A DNA stretch of 64,000 nt, from the NCBI RefSeq assembly GCF_029784165.1, contig NC_073696.1, positions 49,049,315 to 49,113,314 of the forward strand, in the 5' to 3' direction. The notes under the pieces were generated by a model. That model searched no databases. It was given only the letters and a program-made list of their open reading frames with translations, and was not told the origin of the DNA. The position numbers and the translations under genes were made by a program. This DNA comes from Wyeomyia smithii (taxonomy: Eukaryota; Arthropoda; Insecta; Diptera; Culicidae). Positions 23,005 through 33,385 of this stretch are shown piece by piece (position 1 is the stretch's first letter; the number at the start of each line of letters is the position of its first letter).

Positions 23005-24038
23005 GGGACCGTTCCCAAACCACGTAGTCATATATAGGGAGATGCGGGGGGGGGGGGGGGGGGGTTTGTCAAAAGACCACGAAAAATCACGCAGGGGGTG
23101 TGGGGGTTAACGAATAAACCACGTAGTCTTTCTGCTGACTTATAATTTATTATTGCCACTAAGTCAAGACGAAGCTTTCGCAATTTTTTAATTAATAAAT
23201 TTATTTGACAGGACTTGATAATTAATAAGTGTCACGGAAAGTTTGCGAGTTGTCAGCAATTAACTGTAATTTAAAACATATTCCAAATTTATCCGAAAGA
23301 AGAAAATAATTTTTTGGTTTTAAACAGGCTTTGCCTTATATGGCATTTACTTCTTTAGAATAATAGTTCTATTTTGCAATGCGTTGGGATTTATGACATT
23401 TTTCCTGGAAGTATATTTCAATACTCAACGACCGGTAAAAAAAATCAACGTCTTGGTCTTAAAAACAATTTATAAGACCTGGACATTCAAAAACTTTGTA
23501 ATTTATTAAAAAAATTAAATTACAAATCCGATACCTGAAAATCACTAAAAGTAAGGTTTCACTTATTATCAACTAAATATTTTTCTAGATGATTTCTAGA
23601 TGAGTATACAATTTACCATAACTATAAGCGAAAAATTTATCGTAGATAATCAAACTGCTCAAACAAATTTTATTTATTTTGATACTCAACAACAAATTGA
23701 TAATCATTCTGAATATACTCAACAGAATAGCGTATTTTAAATTACTTTCAGGTAAGGAAATTATTATATTTGTTAAAGACAATGAAATATTATCAAAAAT
23801 TAAACAACCATTATCTATTTGTTATTTTTGTTTTTGAGAAAATGATATTTCTGAAAATTCTATTTACAATTTGCGCAATAACTAATAATCAGTTTTCTTA
23901 AACCTTCATTTTTTATAAATTTTTCATACTTTATTGTACATATATTTGCAGAATGAGATCACAAAACAAAAGACCACGGGGGAGTTTGGGGGGTATAAAA
24001 GGGATCAAAATATGACCACGTAGTTTAGGAATGGTCCC
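23005..24038. mobile_element. 1.03 kb non-autonomous TIR element (GGGACC ends)
   Basis: The left end, GGGACCGTTCCCAAACCACG then TAGTCATAT, pairs with the right end, whose reverse complement begins GGGACCATTCCTAAACTACG then TGGTCATAT. That is about 29 bp with few mismatches. AAA flanks both ends, suggesting a 3-bp target duplication. The interior is AT-rich and non-coding, with a G19 run at 23046-23064 and CCACGGGGGAG near the other end. The transposase superfamily is unknown to me. Confidence 0.75.
23046..23064 (+). repeat. G19 homopolymer
   Basis: An uninterrupted run of 19 G near the left TIR of the element, with obvious G-quadruplex potential. The exact length may be unreliable in an assembly. 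Confidence 0.9.
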
Positions 24039-24074
24039 AAATGCATTTTATTATTTTTGGTGTCGCAGAAACTC

Positions 24075-24303
24075 ACAGAACATATTTTTTAGGACAAAGT
24101 GATTTTCTACAACCTTACCAGAGACACTAGTTATGCCAGTCAAACAAACCGATTTAGATAAAAAAATAATTTTAATCTCCAATTGGGCACTCTGTGGGCA
24201 GTTAAAATATTTTTATAATCGAAACAGTTTGTTTGATTGGCATAGTGTCTTTGGCAAAGTTTTAGATAATAATATTGTCCTTCCAAAAATAAACATGTTG
24301 TGA
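24075..24303. repeat. Inverted repeat, arms about 80 bp
   Basis: The left arm contains AGAGACACTAGTTATGCCAG then TCAAACAAACCGATT. The reverse complement of the right arm reads AAAGACACTATGCCAATCAA then ACAAACTG. The loop is about 60 bp. It is probably a MITE or the core of a foldback element, non-coding. Confidence 0.6.
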
Positions 24304-24840
24304 TTTTTTTTTTTTTTGAAAAATATAACTTTTATTTTATTTCTTCATCGCGCCGGTATATTTTTTTGTAATTTTTATACAAAAAAAAAAAGATTTTCGA
24401 AAAATAAGCTTTTTTATATTAATTTTAATGTTTCTTTTACTTAAAATAATGAATTTTTTAGAGTTTTTTAATCGTAAAGATAAGATTACTATCTAACACT
24501 TTTCCAGAGACGTCACACTGATCAAAAAACTTTTGGCTCTGAAAATATTTTTAATCACAATAATCCTCCCAAAATAGCATTTTAAATAGTTTCTCAGCCT
24601 ATGGAAACGTTCATGAAAAGTTTAAGCCAAATCAAACATTTTTGACAAAAAATATTGAAACTGCGACATTTTTTGTGGAACTGCTCGATTAAAAAATAAT
24701 TTTAAGTTATATTAAAAATGTGCAAAAATATTGAAAACTTCAAAGTTTACAGAATAGTTAACATTAATTTTGTTTTCCTCGAATTGATAAAGATGTCGCT
24801 TAGTCTAGTCTGACTAAACGGTGTTAAAAAAAATCAATAG

Positions 24841-25016
24841 CATTGGTCGACAAAAGCGAAAAAAAAGTGGCCCTATAGCTCAATAGTAGTTGCCCTCAAA
24901 AGGTTCTACAGATTTTTACGCTTATCGGATTCGTCGTTTCTACGTTTGCATAGGAAAAAACTCTTTGGATAAGTTATTTTTGCTAGGGACACCAAAACTC
25001 ACAGGAATGGTTGAAA
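24841..25016 (-). mobile_element. MITE family M, copy 3
   Basis: It starts with the outer TIR CATTGGTCGACAAAAGCGAA and has the centre GATTCGTCGTTTCTACG. It ends with the inner TIR CACCAAAACTCACAGGAATG. The orientation is opposite to the 15.4 and 21.2 kb copies, and the right outer TIR is absent. Confidence 0.65.
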
Positions 25017-25446
25017 TCCTACCTACCATCTCTCATGTATTCCAGTTTGAGTACTCGGACAAAACTTGGATTTTGAATGATGAAAGTGCTATGAAAGAAG
25101 GATTACTATTTTAAACATAGTTGCATTCAAACCAAAAGAATCAGTTCAGAAGTTTATTAAATTATTATTTACAAAGACATTTCGAGTGTGACCTTTAGAT
25201 CATTTGTATCTATCGCACTACTATTACCTGCAATATAATCTGTATGAACGGATATAAGCATCAAGATTTTAGTTTTTAACATTTTTGATTTTCTCGTCAT
25301 CGTCGGTTTATCGATATCTGAATACCTATGTTACTCTTCGTCGACCAGGTAAGCACCTTGCGGTCAGCTGCTGAAGGGTACTTCGTTAGCGTACGCTCCA
25401 ACGTTTCAAATCATTGTAATGCTATGTTTCAGAAACATTTATTTTA

Positions 25447-25615
25447 TTTTTCGAAATTTCGCGAAATTTCGCGAAATTTAGAGACCAATATCGTTTCGTC
25501 TCGAGAACTCGAAATCCACCTTGATTTCGTTTCGACTAATTTGGTGAAACCGAAATTAAGGGTTAATTTCGTTTCGTTTCGTTTCGACACCAGAAAAGCC
25601 AGTTTCGCACACCCA
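25447..25615 (-). repeat. Cluster of CGAAATTTCG palindromes, right
   Basis: Tandem CGAAATTTCG, then GTTTCG repeats, ending TTTCGCACACCC. It is the mirror-like partner of the cluster at 21757-21945. Confidence 0.55.
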
Positions 25616-25626
25616 CAAAAAAAAAG

Positions 25627-26439
25627 TTAGCTCCCATGCACTTTTCGTGTTCCTTATGGGTCCCATAACAAATGTGTAACTTTTTAGATCGATCGGTGAA
25701 ATGCCCGATTTTTAAAGTTTCCATACGATTTTATATGGGAAAATCCACTTTTTCAAAACTTATTCTCTATAAATGTCCAGTTGCCTCCTAAAAATATATG
25801 GATACATGATATTTGTAGGAAATTTTCCTGGAAAAAACTCTTCTGAAGACCGTAAGGCGCTACGATGCTTGTAGAAACAGCTATTCACCCCAAACTGATT
25901 GAATGTCTGACGAACGGCTCACCATTGAAATTTTCCAGCAACACTGCTACAGCATGCTGCTATTGCAAACTTGCTTAAGTATTAGAAATAATTTCGCGTG
26001 AAATTAATTTTCAAAGTGTAATTTTTGCTCATAGTATCTTCGGGGAAGCCTCCAAGATAAATTTAAGCGATATCATTTCTCATCACATGGTTGAATTTGC
26101 AACAGCAACATGCTGCAGCAGTATTGCTAGTAAAATTCAATGGTGAGTACGTTCATCAGATATTCAATCAGTCTGGTGTGAATTTCTTTTTTCACAAGCA
26201 AGGTAGCGCCTTGCAGTCTTGAGAAGAGTTTTTTGCAGGAAGATTTCCTATAAATATCATGTGTTGATATATTTTTAGGAGCCAACTGGACATCTGTATA
26301 GAAAAAGTTTAAAAAAAAGTGGATTTTCCCATATAAAATCGTATGGAAGCTTTAAAAATCGGGCGCAAATCGGGCGATCTGAAAAGTTACACAGTTGTTA
26401 TGGGACCCATAAGGAACACTAAAAGTGCATGGGAGCGTA
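25627..26439. mobile_element. Foldback element, about 0.81 kb, arms about 340 bp
   Basis: The arms run from GCTCCCATGCACTTTTCGTG on the left to the complementary CACTAAAAGTGCATGGGAGC on the right. Matches continue inward through ATGGGACCCAT, the AAATCGGGC words, GGAAAATCCACTTTTT and the GCAACA-GCTGC segment. The spacer is about 110 bp and nothing is coding. The arms would form a long RNA hairpin if transcribed. Confidence 0.75.
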
Positions 26440-26599
26440 AAAATAACACCATCGCTTTTTTCCCATATAACCGTGTCCCAGTCTATGCACACACTTGTCT
26501 ACTCTCCTCGTGTGTACCTACTTCCCAACTCGCGAGAACGACTAGCCGAAGACAATTGTTTCAGGATGCTTTGCGATGGTTGCAGAGGGTCAAAATATG

Positions 26600-26695
26600 A
26601 TAGGGTATCGGACTACTCCGGCAGCCGTTTGTTTCGGCTGGTTTTGCATTAGACTGCTGTAAAAATACTTACCGTAGCAGTCCGATACTCTACAC
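26600..26695. repeat. Short hairpin repeat
   Basis: GGGTATCGGACTACTCCGG pairs with CCGTAGCAGTCCGATACTC across about 50 bp. Likely a tiny MITE; no target duplication was resolved. Confidence 0.45.
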
Positions 26696-27248
26696 GTTAC
26701 CCCACTGTCGGCTGTTGGTGCATGAAGCAAAACCGGGAAGAAAGCATTTTCGTTTTCGGGCACAGTTTTTCAAACACTCGTCCTAGTCGAGCATTTTTAG
26801 TCGAGTACTCCTACTCGCAAGCATGAACTCGCGTACTCTTTTAGTAGCCTGAGGCTGAGTAGCCATACAAATGGAATGGTGTGTGTCGGTGCGCGCTTGT
26901 TGATACTCTGCGGAATGCATGAAGAATAAAGAGTATCTCGAAAGCGTGTGTGCGACTTGAGAAGCGTAGCATATGTCTCGTTCTCGAACAGGAAGGAGGA
27001 GAAATGTTTTGCTTCTCGCTCGCTTTGCAACGCTGTTTTAAACTGGTTTTTCTGATTTTACAAATTTTTATTATGTTGTTTGTTTTATCATTCATCATAA
27101 TTTTCATCATTTCTATCAATTTGATAATTTTTATTTTTTTTGTCTTCTGATCATAAATATGATTTTATAATATTTATAATTTGTATCGCTTCTACAATTT
27201 TTATTTATTAATGATATTTATCATTGAATTTTTATTATTATTTATGTA

Positions 27249-27598
27249 CACTGGATTCTCTTTTTACGCGATTATTGCGAGCGCGCAAAAACAGAATCAC
27301 GTAAAAAAATCACATATTTTGAACAAATCGCGTTGAAAAACGCGTGATTTGGAGCAAATCGTGTAAAAAAAGATCGCGTCGTTACTAAATCTTTCGCTAT
27401 GTGGTAAGTGTATGTATATTTGTGTATGTATGTGCGTGTGTTACATCTTAGCTCATAAACAATATTTCCCATGTCATATATCGCGTAATTTCAAGAAAAC
27501 CGCGTAAAAAAAATCGCGCAACTTCGAGAAAATCGCGTAAAAAAAATCGTGTGAATCAAAATCACCTAAAAAAAGTTGCGTAAAAACAGAATTCAGTG
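27249..27598. mobile_element. 350-bp MITE with TA target duplication
   Basis: The termini CACTGGATTCTCTTTTTACG and the complementary GCGTAAAAACAGAATTCAGTG-type end are flanked by TA on both sides (27247-27248 and 27599-27600). The interior carries repeated AATCGCGTAAAAAAA words. TA duplication and CAC/CAG-like ends suggest mobilisation by a Tc1/mariner/pogo-type transposase. Confidence 0.8.
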
Positions 27599-28159
27599 TA
27601 TATCATTTTGATGATATTTATTATTGAAAAATTAATTATTTTAATCATAATTTGTACAATTTTTATCGCTTATTTTTCTGCCAATTTCGCTCTTTTCATT
27701 GGTGTCGTCATTTTAATTTTTGTTATTTTTGTCAATTTGTCGTTTATGCCTTTTGTATCATTTTTATACCACTTTTGTTTTTTTTTGTGTTGTTGTTATT
27801 TTTGCCGTTTTCTGTATTCACGTCACATGAGCAATTTTTGTCATTTTTTTCCGTGTTGGGTATTTTCGTCAGTGCGACCAATTTTTTGATATGATTTTTG
27901 ATTATGATTTTTTGATTTTTGACATTGTAATATCTATCACTTTTTTCTCATTTTTGTACCTTTTAATGCCATTTTAGTTTTTTTTGCCATTTTTTCCTTT
28001 TTTGTGTTGTTGCCTGTTGTATTTTTTATTTGTATTGTTTTTTTTTTCTTTTTTTATTATTGCCATTTACGTAATTTTTGACATTTTTATATTTTGCTCA
28101 TATATATAATTTGGTTCTTTTTTTTATTCTCGCTTGTTTTCCGTCGGTCTAGTTCCGCC

Positions 28160-28245
28160 ACTGTTGTTGTGACAATCAACGATGTCCGGGGGGCGACTCC
28201 ACCCAGGACCCTAACTCACGACTCGTTGATTAACGGACATATATG
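28160..28245. repeat. GC-rich palindromic patch inside T-rich tract
   Basis: AATCAACGATGTCCGG and CGACTCGTTGATTAACGGAC contain inverted words (AATCAACGA with TCGTTGATT). The composition is sharply different from its surroundings. The origin is unknown, possibly a fragment of an inserted element. Confidence 0.4.
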
Positions 28246-29520
28246 TATTTCATTTTTGTCATTTTGGTTTGTTGGTCTCTTCAGCAATTATTGACAATTC
28301 TAGCATTTTTGTCATTCTGACAGCAACTTCGTGGTAACTTTGTCATTTTGTTTTAATTCAATCATACATATTTGTCACGATTGTCCTTTTTATCATTAAT
28401 GTCATTTTTTATGTTATTGTGTATTATTTGTATTGTTTCTGATGTCATTTCAGATACATATTTTCATAAATTTCAATTCTTTTTATCATTTTTGTTATTT
28501 AATTTATTTTTATCGTTATTGCCTATTCAATCTTTTTTGTCATATTTTGTTATTTTTATCATTTTTTTTTCATTTGATCAAATTTTTTTCAATATTGATA
28601 TCATTTACGTTGTTATTGGTATTTTTGTTTTTCATTTGTGTTATTTTAGTCATTTTTTGTTTTTTATGTCTTTTTGTTTAAAATATAATTATTATTTATG
28701 ACATTTTTGTATTTTCCTACGTTTTTGTTGATTCTATCTTCTTATGTCATTTTTCTGTAGTCCTTTTTCTCATTTTCTTTTTTTCACCTCTTCTAGCAGT
28801 TTTGTAATATGTTTGTTATTTTTGAAATTTTGTTCATACCCGACATGTTTTTTACTTAGTCGTATTTGTCAATAATGCCGCTTTCGACATTTACGTCACT
28901 CTTGGCATTTATGTCATTTTGTTATATTTTTCATATAAGTCCATTTTAAATTTCTTGTCTTTTTAACGACATATATTATTTTTGTTATTACTTTTTTATT
29001 GTCATTTTTATTATTCCTTGATTTTTTTGTCTCTTCTGATATACTGGGCATTTTTTTCGTTGCCCGCATTATTGCTGGTTTTCTAATCTGTCAATAATGT
29101 CGTATTTGTCATTTTAATCATTTTCGCAATTTTTGTCATTCTCGACAACTTCTTCATTTCGTTGTATATTGCGAAACAGTTTTCTTCTTGTCTTTTTTAT
29201 TATATATGTAATTTTTATCCGTTTTGTTATTTTTTTCCATTACGTGGCATTTATAATGACATTCCTGCCATTCCTGCGATTTTTGCCTTTTAAATGTTTT
29301 GTTTGTAATTTTTATCATTTTTTTATTATTATCATTTAAGTCATTTTTGACATTTTATTATTTTTGTTATATTTGTGTTACAACTATGTCCTTTTCATCG
29401 CTTATTTTATTGTTTTTTGTCATTTTGATTCTTTGGTCTCCTTAGCAATCATCACTATTTTTATCATTCTTGTCATTTCTGCCGGCATTTTTATTTACGT
29501 CATTCGTGGTAATGTGGTTC

Positions 29521-30343
29521 GATTATCCGAAAAATAAAAAATATTTTCATTCCGGATAATCGAGTTTTCCGAATAATCGAATCACAAAAAAATATATTCG
29601 AATTTGCGATTAACGAACATAAAATAAATATTTCCTTTTTTTTCTACTTGTATTGTTTATTTTTATATATTGTATATATTTACTTGTACTCTAAAGCGAA
29701 AAGAGGTAAAATCTTTAAAAGAAAAAGAAAATAAATTGGACATTGATTACTTTCACTTAATTTAAACATGTCCCAAATATGCTGGAAGTACTATAAGTGG
29801 TAAAAAATATGCCAGAAAGAATGGTAAAGCTAACCCGATCAGAAGAGCATAACTAAAAAATTACAAAATTCAATCACGGTGAGATACAAATAACATATTT
29901 TGATACAATTTTGTATTTTCCCATATAATTTTGATAACAAAATTGAATCTGAATGAGTTATTATAACAAAACGTGAAATGAAGTGGTTCTGAGACAAGTC
30001 TAACAAATTTTTTGTTTTTATCAAAACCTGTTGTTTCTAACAATGTTTGTTATTATATTGCTCTATATATTATCTTATTTTGTCTGAAAGCTGATATATT
30101 AGTAGCAAATTTTGATATGTGTTTGGTACTTTGGTCAAATCATTTCTGTTATAATTTCTGTTATTTTAACATCTAACGGGGCCAAATTGAATACACAGCC
30201 TGTAAGGTTTTTCCCGTAACAAACTAACAACTTCTGTTACATTTTTGTTTTTTCTTTCTGATTGGGAAGATATCGGAATCAAAATTAAAAACGTACACAA
30301 AAAAATGAAATTCCTGATAATCGAGTTTAAAATTCGGATAATC
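29521..30343. mobile_element. 0.82 kb pogo-like non-autonomous element
   Basis: The left end GATTATCCGAA (29521-29531) and the right end TTCGGATAATC (30333-30343) are inverted. Each is followed by a second inner GATTATC/GATAATCGAGTTT motif. AT-rich and non-coding inside. GATTATCCG termini are common in pogo/Tigger-type elements. The outermost bases and target duplication are not resolved. Confidence 0.5.
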
Positions 30344-30369
30344 GTGTCTGATCTGTATGCAGTGTGTTA

Positions 30370-30468
30370 TTTTTTTTTCTTCATCTATAGTTTATTTGAC
30401 ACGGCACAAATACAATTCAATGTTTAACGGCGCCAATTATATCTGGTAGCTTACTTTCTAAAGTATCT
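30370..30468 (-). mobile_element. 99-bp 5'-truncated I-group retrocopy with 14-bp TSD
   Basis: On the minus strand it ends with GTGCCGTGTCAAATAAACTA plus a short A-rich tail, matching the 3' end of the I-group element at about 63.81-63.84 kb. It is flanked by perfect direct repeats TATGCAGTGTGTTA at 30356-30369 and 30469-30482. This is a dead-on-arrival product of target-primed reverse transcription. Confidence 0.8.
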
Positions 30469-30699
30469 TATGCAGTGTGTTAGGAAGCTAACTTAAAATC
30501 CTTTAAGGGGTGATAGAGGACCTTATTTGATGAAAAAAATCCTTCTATGCATATGGTCAAAATTTAACTACTGCAGCAGAGTTATTCACTTTTTTGACTT
30601 TTTTGTTATGTTGACCTTCAACGAGGTCTACACAAGTAGTATGATAGCTAGCGCAATTCTGTTGGTTTCGTAGGAAAGCTGAGAAAGCTTTTATCACTT

Positions 30700-30840
30700 A
30701 AGCTCTTTTTTGTCAGTTATGCCACTTTTGACATTTATGTCATTTTTTTATGTTTCTCATATAAGTTGTCTTTTTTATTATATATGTATGTCTTTTTTGT
30801 TATTTCTATTTTTTTCTGTGTCTTTTTTATTATTTTTTGA
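30700..30840 (+). repeat. T-rich low-complexity tract, outlier copy
   Basis: Same word composition as 27.0-29.5 kb (GTCATTTTTT, TCTTTTTTGTTATT), separated from it by the pogo-like element and the short retrocopy. Confidence 0.6.
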
Positions 30841-31749
30841 CACTGATAGTGTACAGATAGCAAAGCAAACAATAAACTAACGCTGAAAGAGAACGCTAAA
30901 ACCAAATTGAACCGTACGGACTCGATTTTTCGCCCAGCAACAAATATACAGTTAAGACAGACATAGTGAAAACAAAATAATAATCAATTATAGAAGGAAA
31001 AAATATTAGGACAAATGATTACTACATGCATACAAACGATATAGCCTCTAATCCTTGAGAAAGATGCAATAAATCATCGAATCGTCGGATAGTTGAAGCG
31101 AAACATCGTTTAGCTGCTCTAAATAGACTGAATAGCCGAAAATCTTCCCCCCGAGTTGAACGTCACAGTCGATAAGCATCCACATAAGGTATATATTTTA
31201 CTAAAAAATCTCCCAATCTTTCAAAAAATGATAAACATTCTAAAAATACCCAAAGTCAGTCAACTCGAAGCAACACCATTACTGATTCAGTAATATTCAA
31301 ACAATAAATCGAGCTCTTGGAGGTGCCTCGAAAGCAATGAAGCGTCAAATTATTATTGACAGTTTCGGGATGTTCAGTCTGTGCTCCAGACACACGAAGC
31401 AATTATCATCTGTTCGTATGGGCGGGTTTAAAACCCATCTGCACCCCGACACCCAAGCTACGGGGTTCCAACGAGGCATCGAAAATAATACAATTTGCCA
31501 GATTTCAAATCGCATCATGCATGCTCCATTTGCTGTATCATTCGATAACAATCTGCTCGCCTCTATTATGACCCGTTTTATACTAATTTGCAGCTATTTC
31601 AAGTTTGCAACAGGAGCGGCTACTGACGCGTTTCTGATCGAGTGAATGAGAAATCGTTCGTTTTAACTGGAAGCTTGTTTAGTACTGCCTTTTCCTGCCT
31701 AATCTTAAATTTATGGTACTTGGCTTCATGATGATCAAGGACTTAAGTA

Positions 31750-31843
31750 CACTAAGGTCTAAGGTTTTTTTTACGCGGATTCCGGAATTTACGCGGTTTT
31801 TTTTACGTGGCACGTATCCCCCGCGTAAAAAGCGACTTTAGTG
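31750..31843. mobile_element. 94-bp hairpin MITE with TA duplication
   Basis: CACTAAGGTC...TTTTTTTTACGCGG on the left pairs with CCGCGTAAAAAGCGACTTTA then GTG on the right, with TA on both flanks. It shares the TTTTTACGCG theme with the 350-bp MITE at 27.2 kb, so it is likely the same transposase group. Confidence 0.75.
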
Positions 31844-31845
31844 TA

Positions 31846-33170
31846 TAGCATATTTCAAAGTTAATGGTTACACATAACGTTCGCTTTAAGTGACTTGATA
31901 TTTAATTCAGAAGACCTGAAAACAGAAAAAATAGATGACCTCTATACATAAAATTACGGCATTTTTAATTGCTCGGTATGCAACACACCTGCATCGCGTA
32001 CCATAGCTTATGTGCAAAACCATTTAATTATACGGGGATACGTTTCAATCAGCATCAAGAGAGCATTCCCATTCCGGAAGGGTACTTTTTCCGGGTGCAA
32101 CAGCAAAATGATGGCATTACAAAGAATCAAAATTACGTGCGAAACACGCTTAATGACTTTTATCGATAGTCAGCCAGGCAGGCAACCGGCGGCGACCCAA
32201 TTTCGTTCGCTTTCCACTCACTTTACGAAGTTTTACATAACGAGCGTCAGGTCCGATGAAGCGTGAGGGTGACATTGTTGAGAATGACTTTCCTATCCTC
32301 ACTCGACCTTTCTGCCGTTTTCTTCTGCACTCTATTCATCCGTTCTGCCGCGAAGTGGAGCAAGGCAGGTGTGTATAATAATAGTAGGTACCTACATATC
32401 TGAAAAAGAGGATGCTCCGCGCGGATACAGCAGATAAACCGTACAGCAATATTGAAAATTTGCTTTTAATGACGACCAATGTTGGCACTCAATACGAGCT
32501 ACAAAAGCTGGAACGTGACCTGCAGGCTTAGCAGTCGATAATTTTAGGTCCTACGAGTTAATCAGTTTCGGAACGAGAATGGAATTGAATGTGCTCTATC
32601 GGAGCATAAGAGAAGAAAGTGGGATTTTAAACTGCAGCAAGAGAGGGAGACGTTTATTTTTTGTTTCAAGAAGAGTTGTTTCTTTTAGCATATTGTTACA
32701 AATTGTTCTCTTATTTTAAATGCAGATCGATCCATTTTCTATCCGATCTTAATCATACTAAAAATTTTCTTTGTAAACTTCTAAAACGCAATGCAAGTCG
32801 AGTTCTCCAACGATGAATGAAAGAATCTTGGAAGATTCAACATCCTGAAAATTTGCTGGAAAAAATGTATGCATGAATTTAAACTAGAAACTCGCAATCC
32901 AGCTTTCAACATTTACTTTACTTGTCGAAACCCCCCGGTGTTAGTTGTTGGATAAATCGAACAAATATTTATATTTCACAGAACGTCACCGCCGGCCGGA
33001 GCCGAAGCTTGGAACCTCGCGTAAAGTGATTAAAGTTTGCGTTCGGCCGTAAACACTATTTGCGATAGCGATTATCAGCGAGTTTATACTGTGTGCAAAC
33101 AAACGTCTCCTCTGTAAGCTCGCTGGGGCCAAATCGATTAGACGGAAACGTCTAGTAAAAAGGATAACAA
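31846..33170. other. Non-repetitive stretch before the Juan insertion
   Basis: Mixed composition, no recognised transposon ends and no coding motifs. Probably unique host DNA, continuous before insertion with the sequence starting at 37614. Confidence 0.4.
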
Positions 33171-33183
33171 ACAGTGTTTCTGC
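33171..33183 (+). repeat. Target-site duplication, 5' copy (Juan-like insertion)
   Basis: ACAGTGTTTCTGC, repeated exactly at 37601-37613 after the poly(A) tail. Adjacent A residues make the true length 13 to about 16. Confidence 0.9.
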
Positions 33184-33385
33184 GCAGTACGTCTTGAACT
33201 GTCTTACAGATCAGACGTTTTTTCGGTTGCTTGTGGACTGGTCTTTGACTGCCTATAGCTTCAAAGTTTGTGTTTTGTCAGTGTGTCTTTTAAAGACTAC
33301 CTGAAAGTTATTTCCCATCAGTCTTTCTCAAGACTACCTACTTTTGAATTTAACATTTGTTTTAACTTTTTTCGTATCACCTGAA

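Larger units (their letters stand above)
27030..29510 (+). repeat. Long T-rich low-complexity tract with TTTTTGTCAT motif
   Basis: About 2.4 kb of strongly strand-asymmetric sequence in which T runs alternate with CATTTTT, GTCATTTTT and GTTATTTTT. It is interrupted by a MITE (27249-27598) and a GC-rich patch (28160-28245). It yields several spurious open frames rich in Phe, Leu, Cys and His, which I reject as genes. Related stretches are at 21400-21600 and 30700-30840. Confidence 0.8.

Noticed and set aside
27596..29339. Several plus-strand open frames rich in Phe/Leu/Cys/His with apparent membrane segments
   Set aside because: They arise from the T-rich low-complexity tract; all frames look alike and no domain is present.
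33344..33385. Extension of Juan-like ORF1 upstream of its ATG
   Set aside because: It begins at a TTG and the segment is leader sequence; the ATG at 33386 fits the basic N-terminus.
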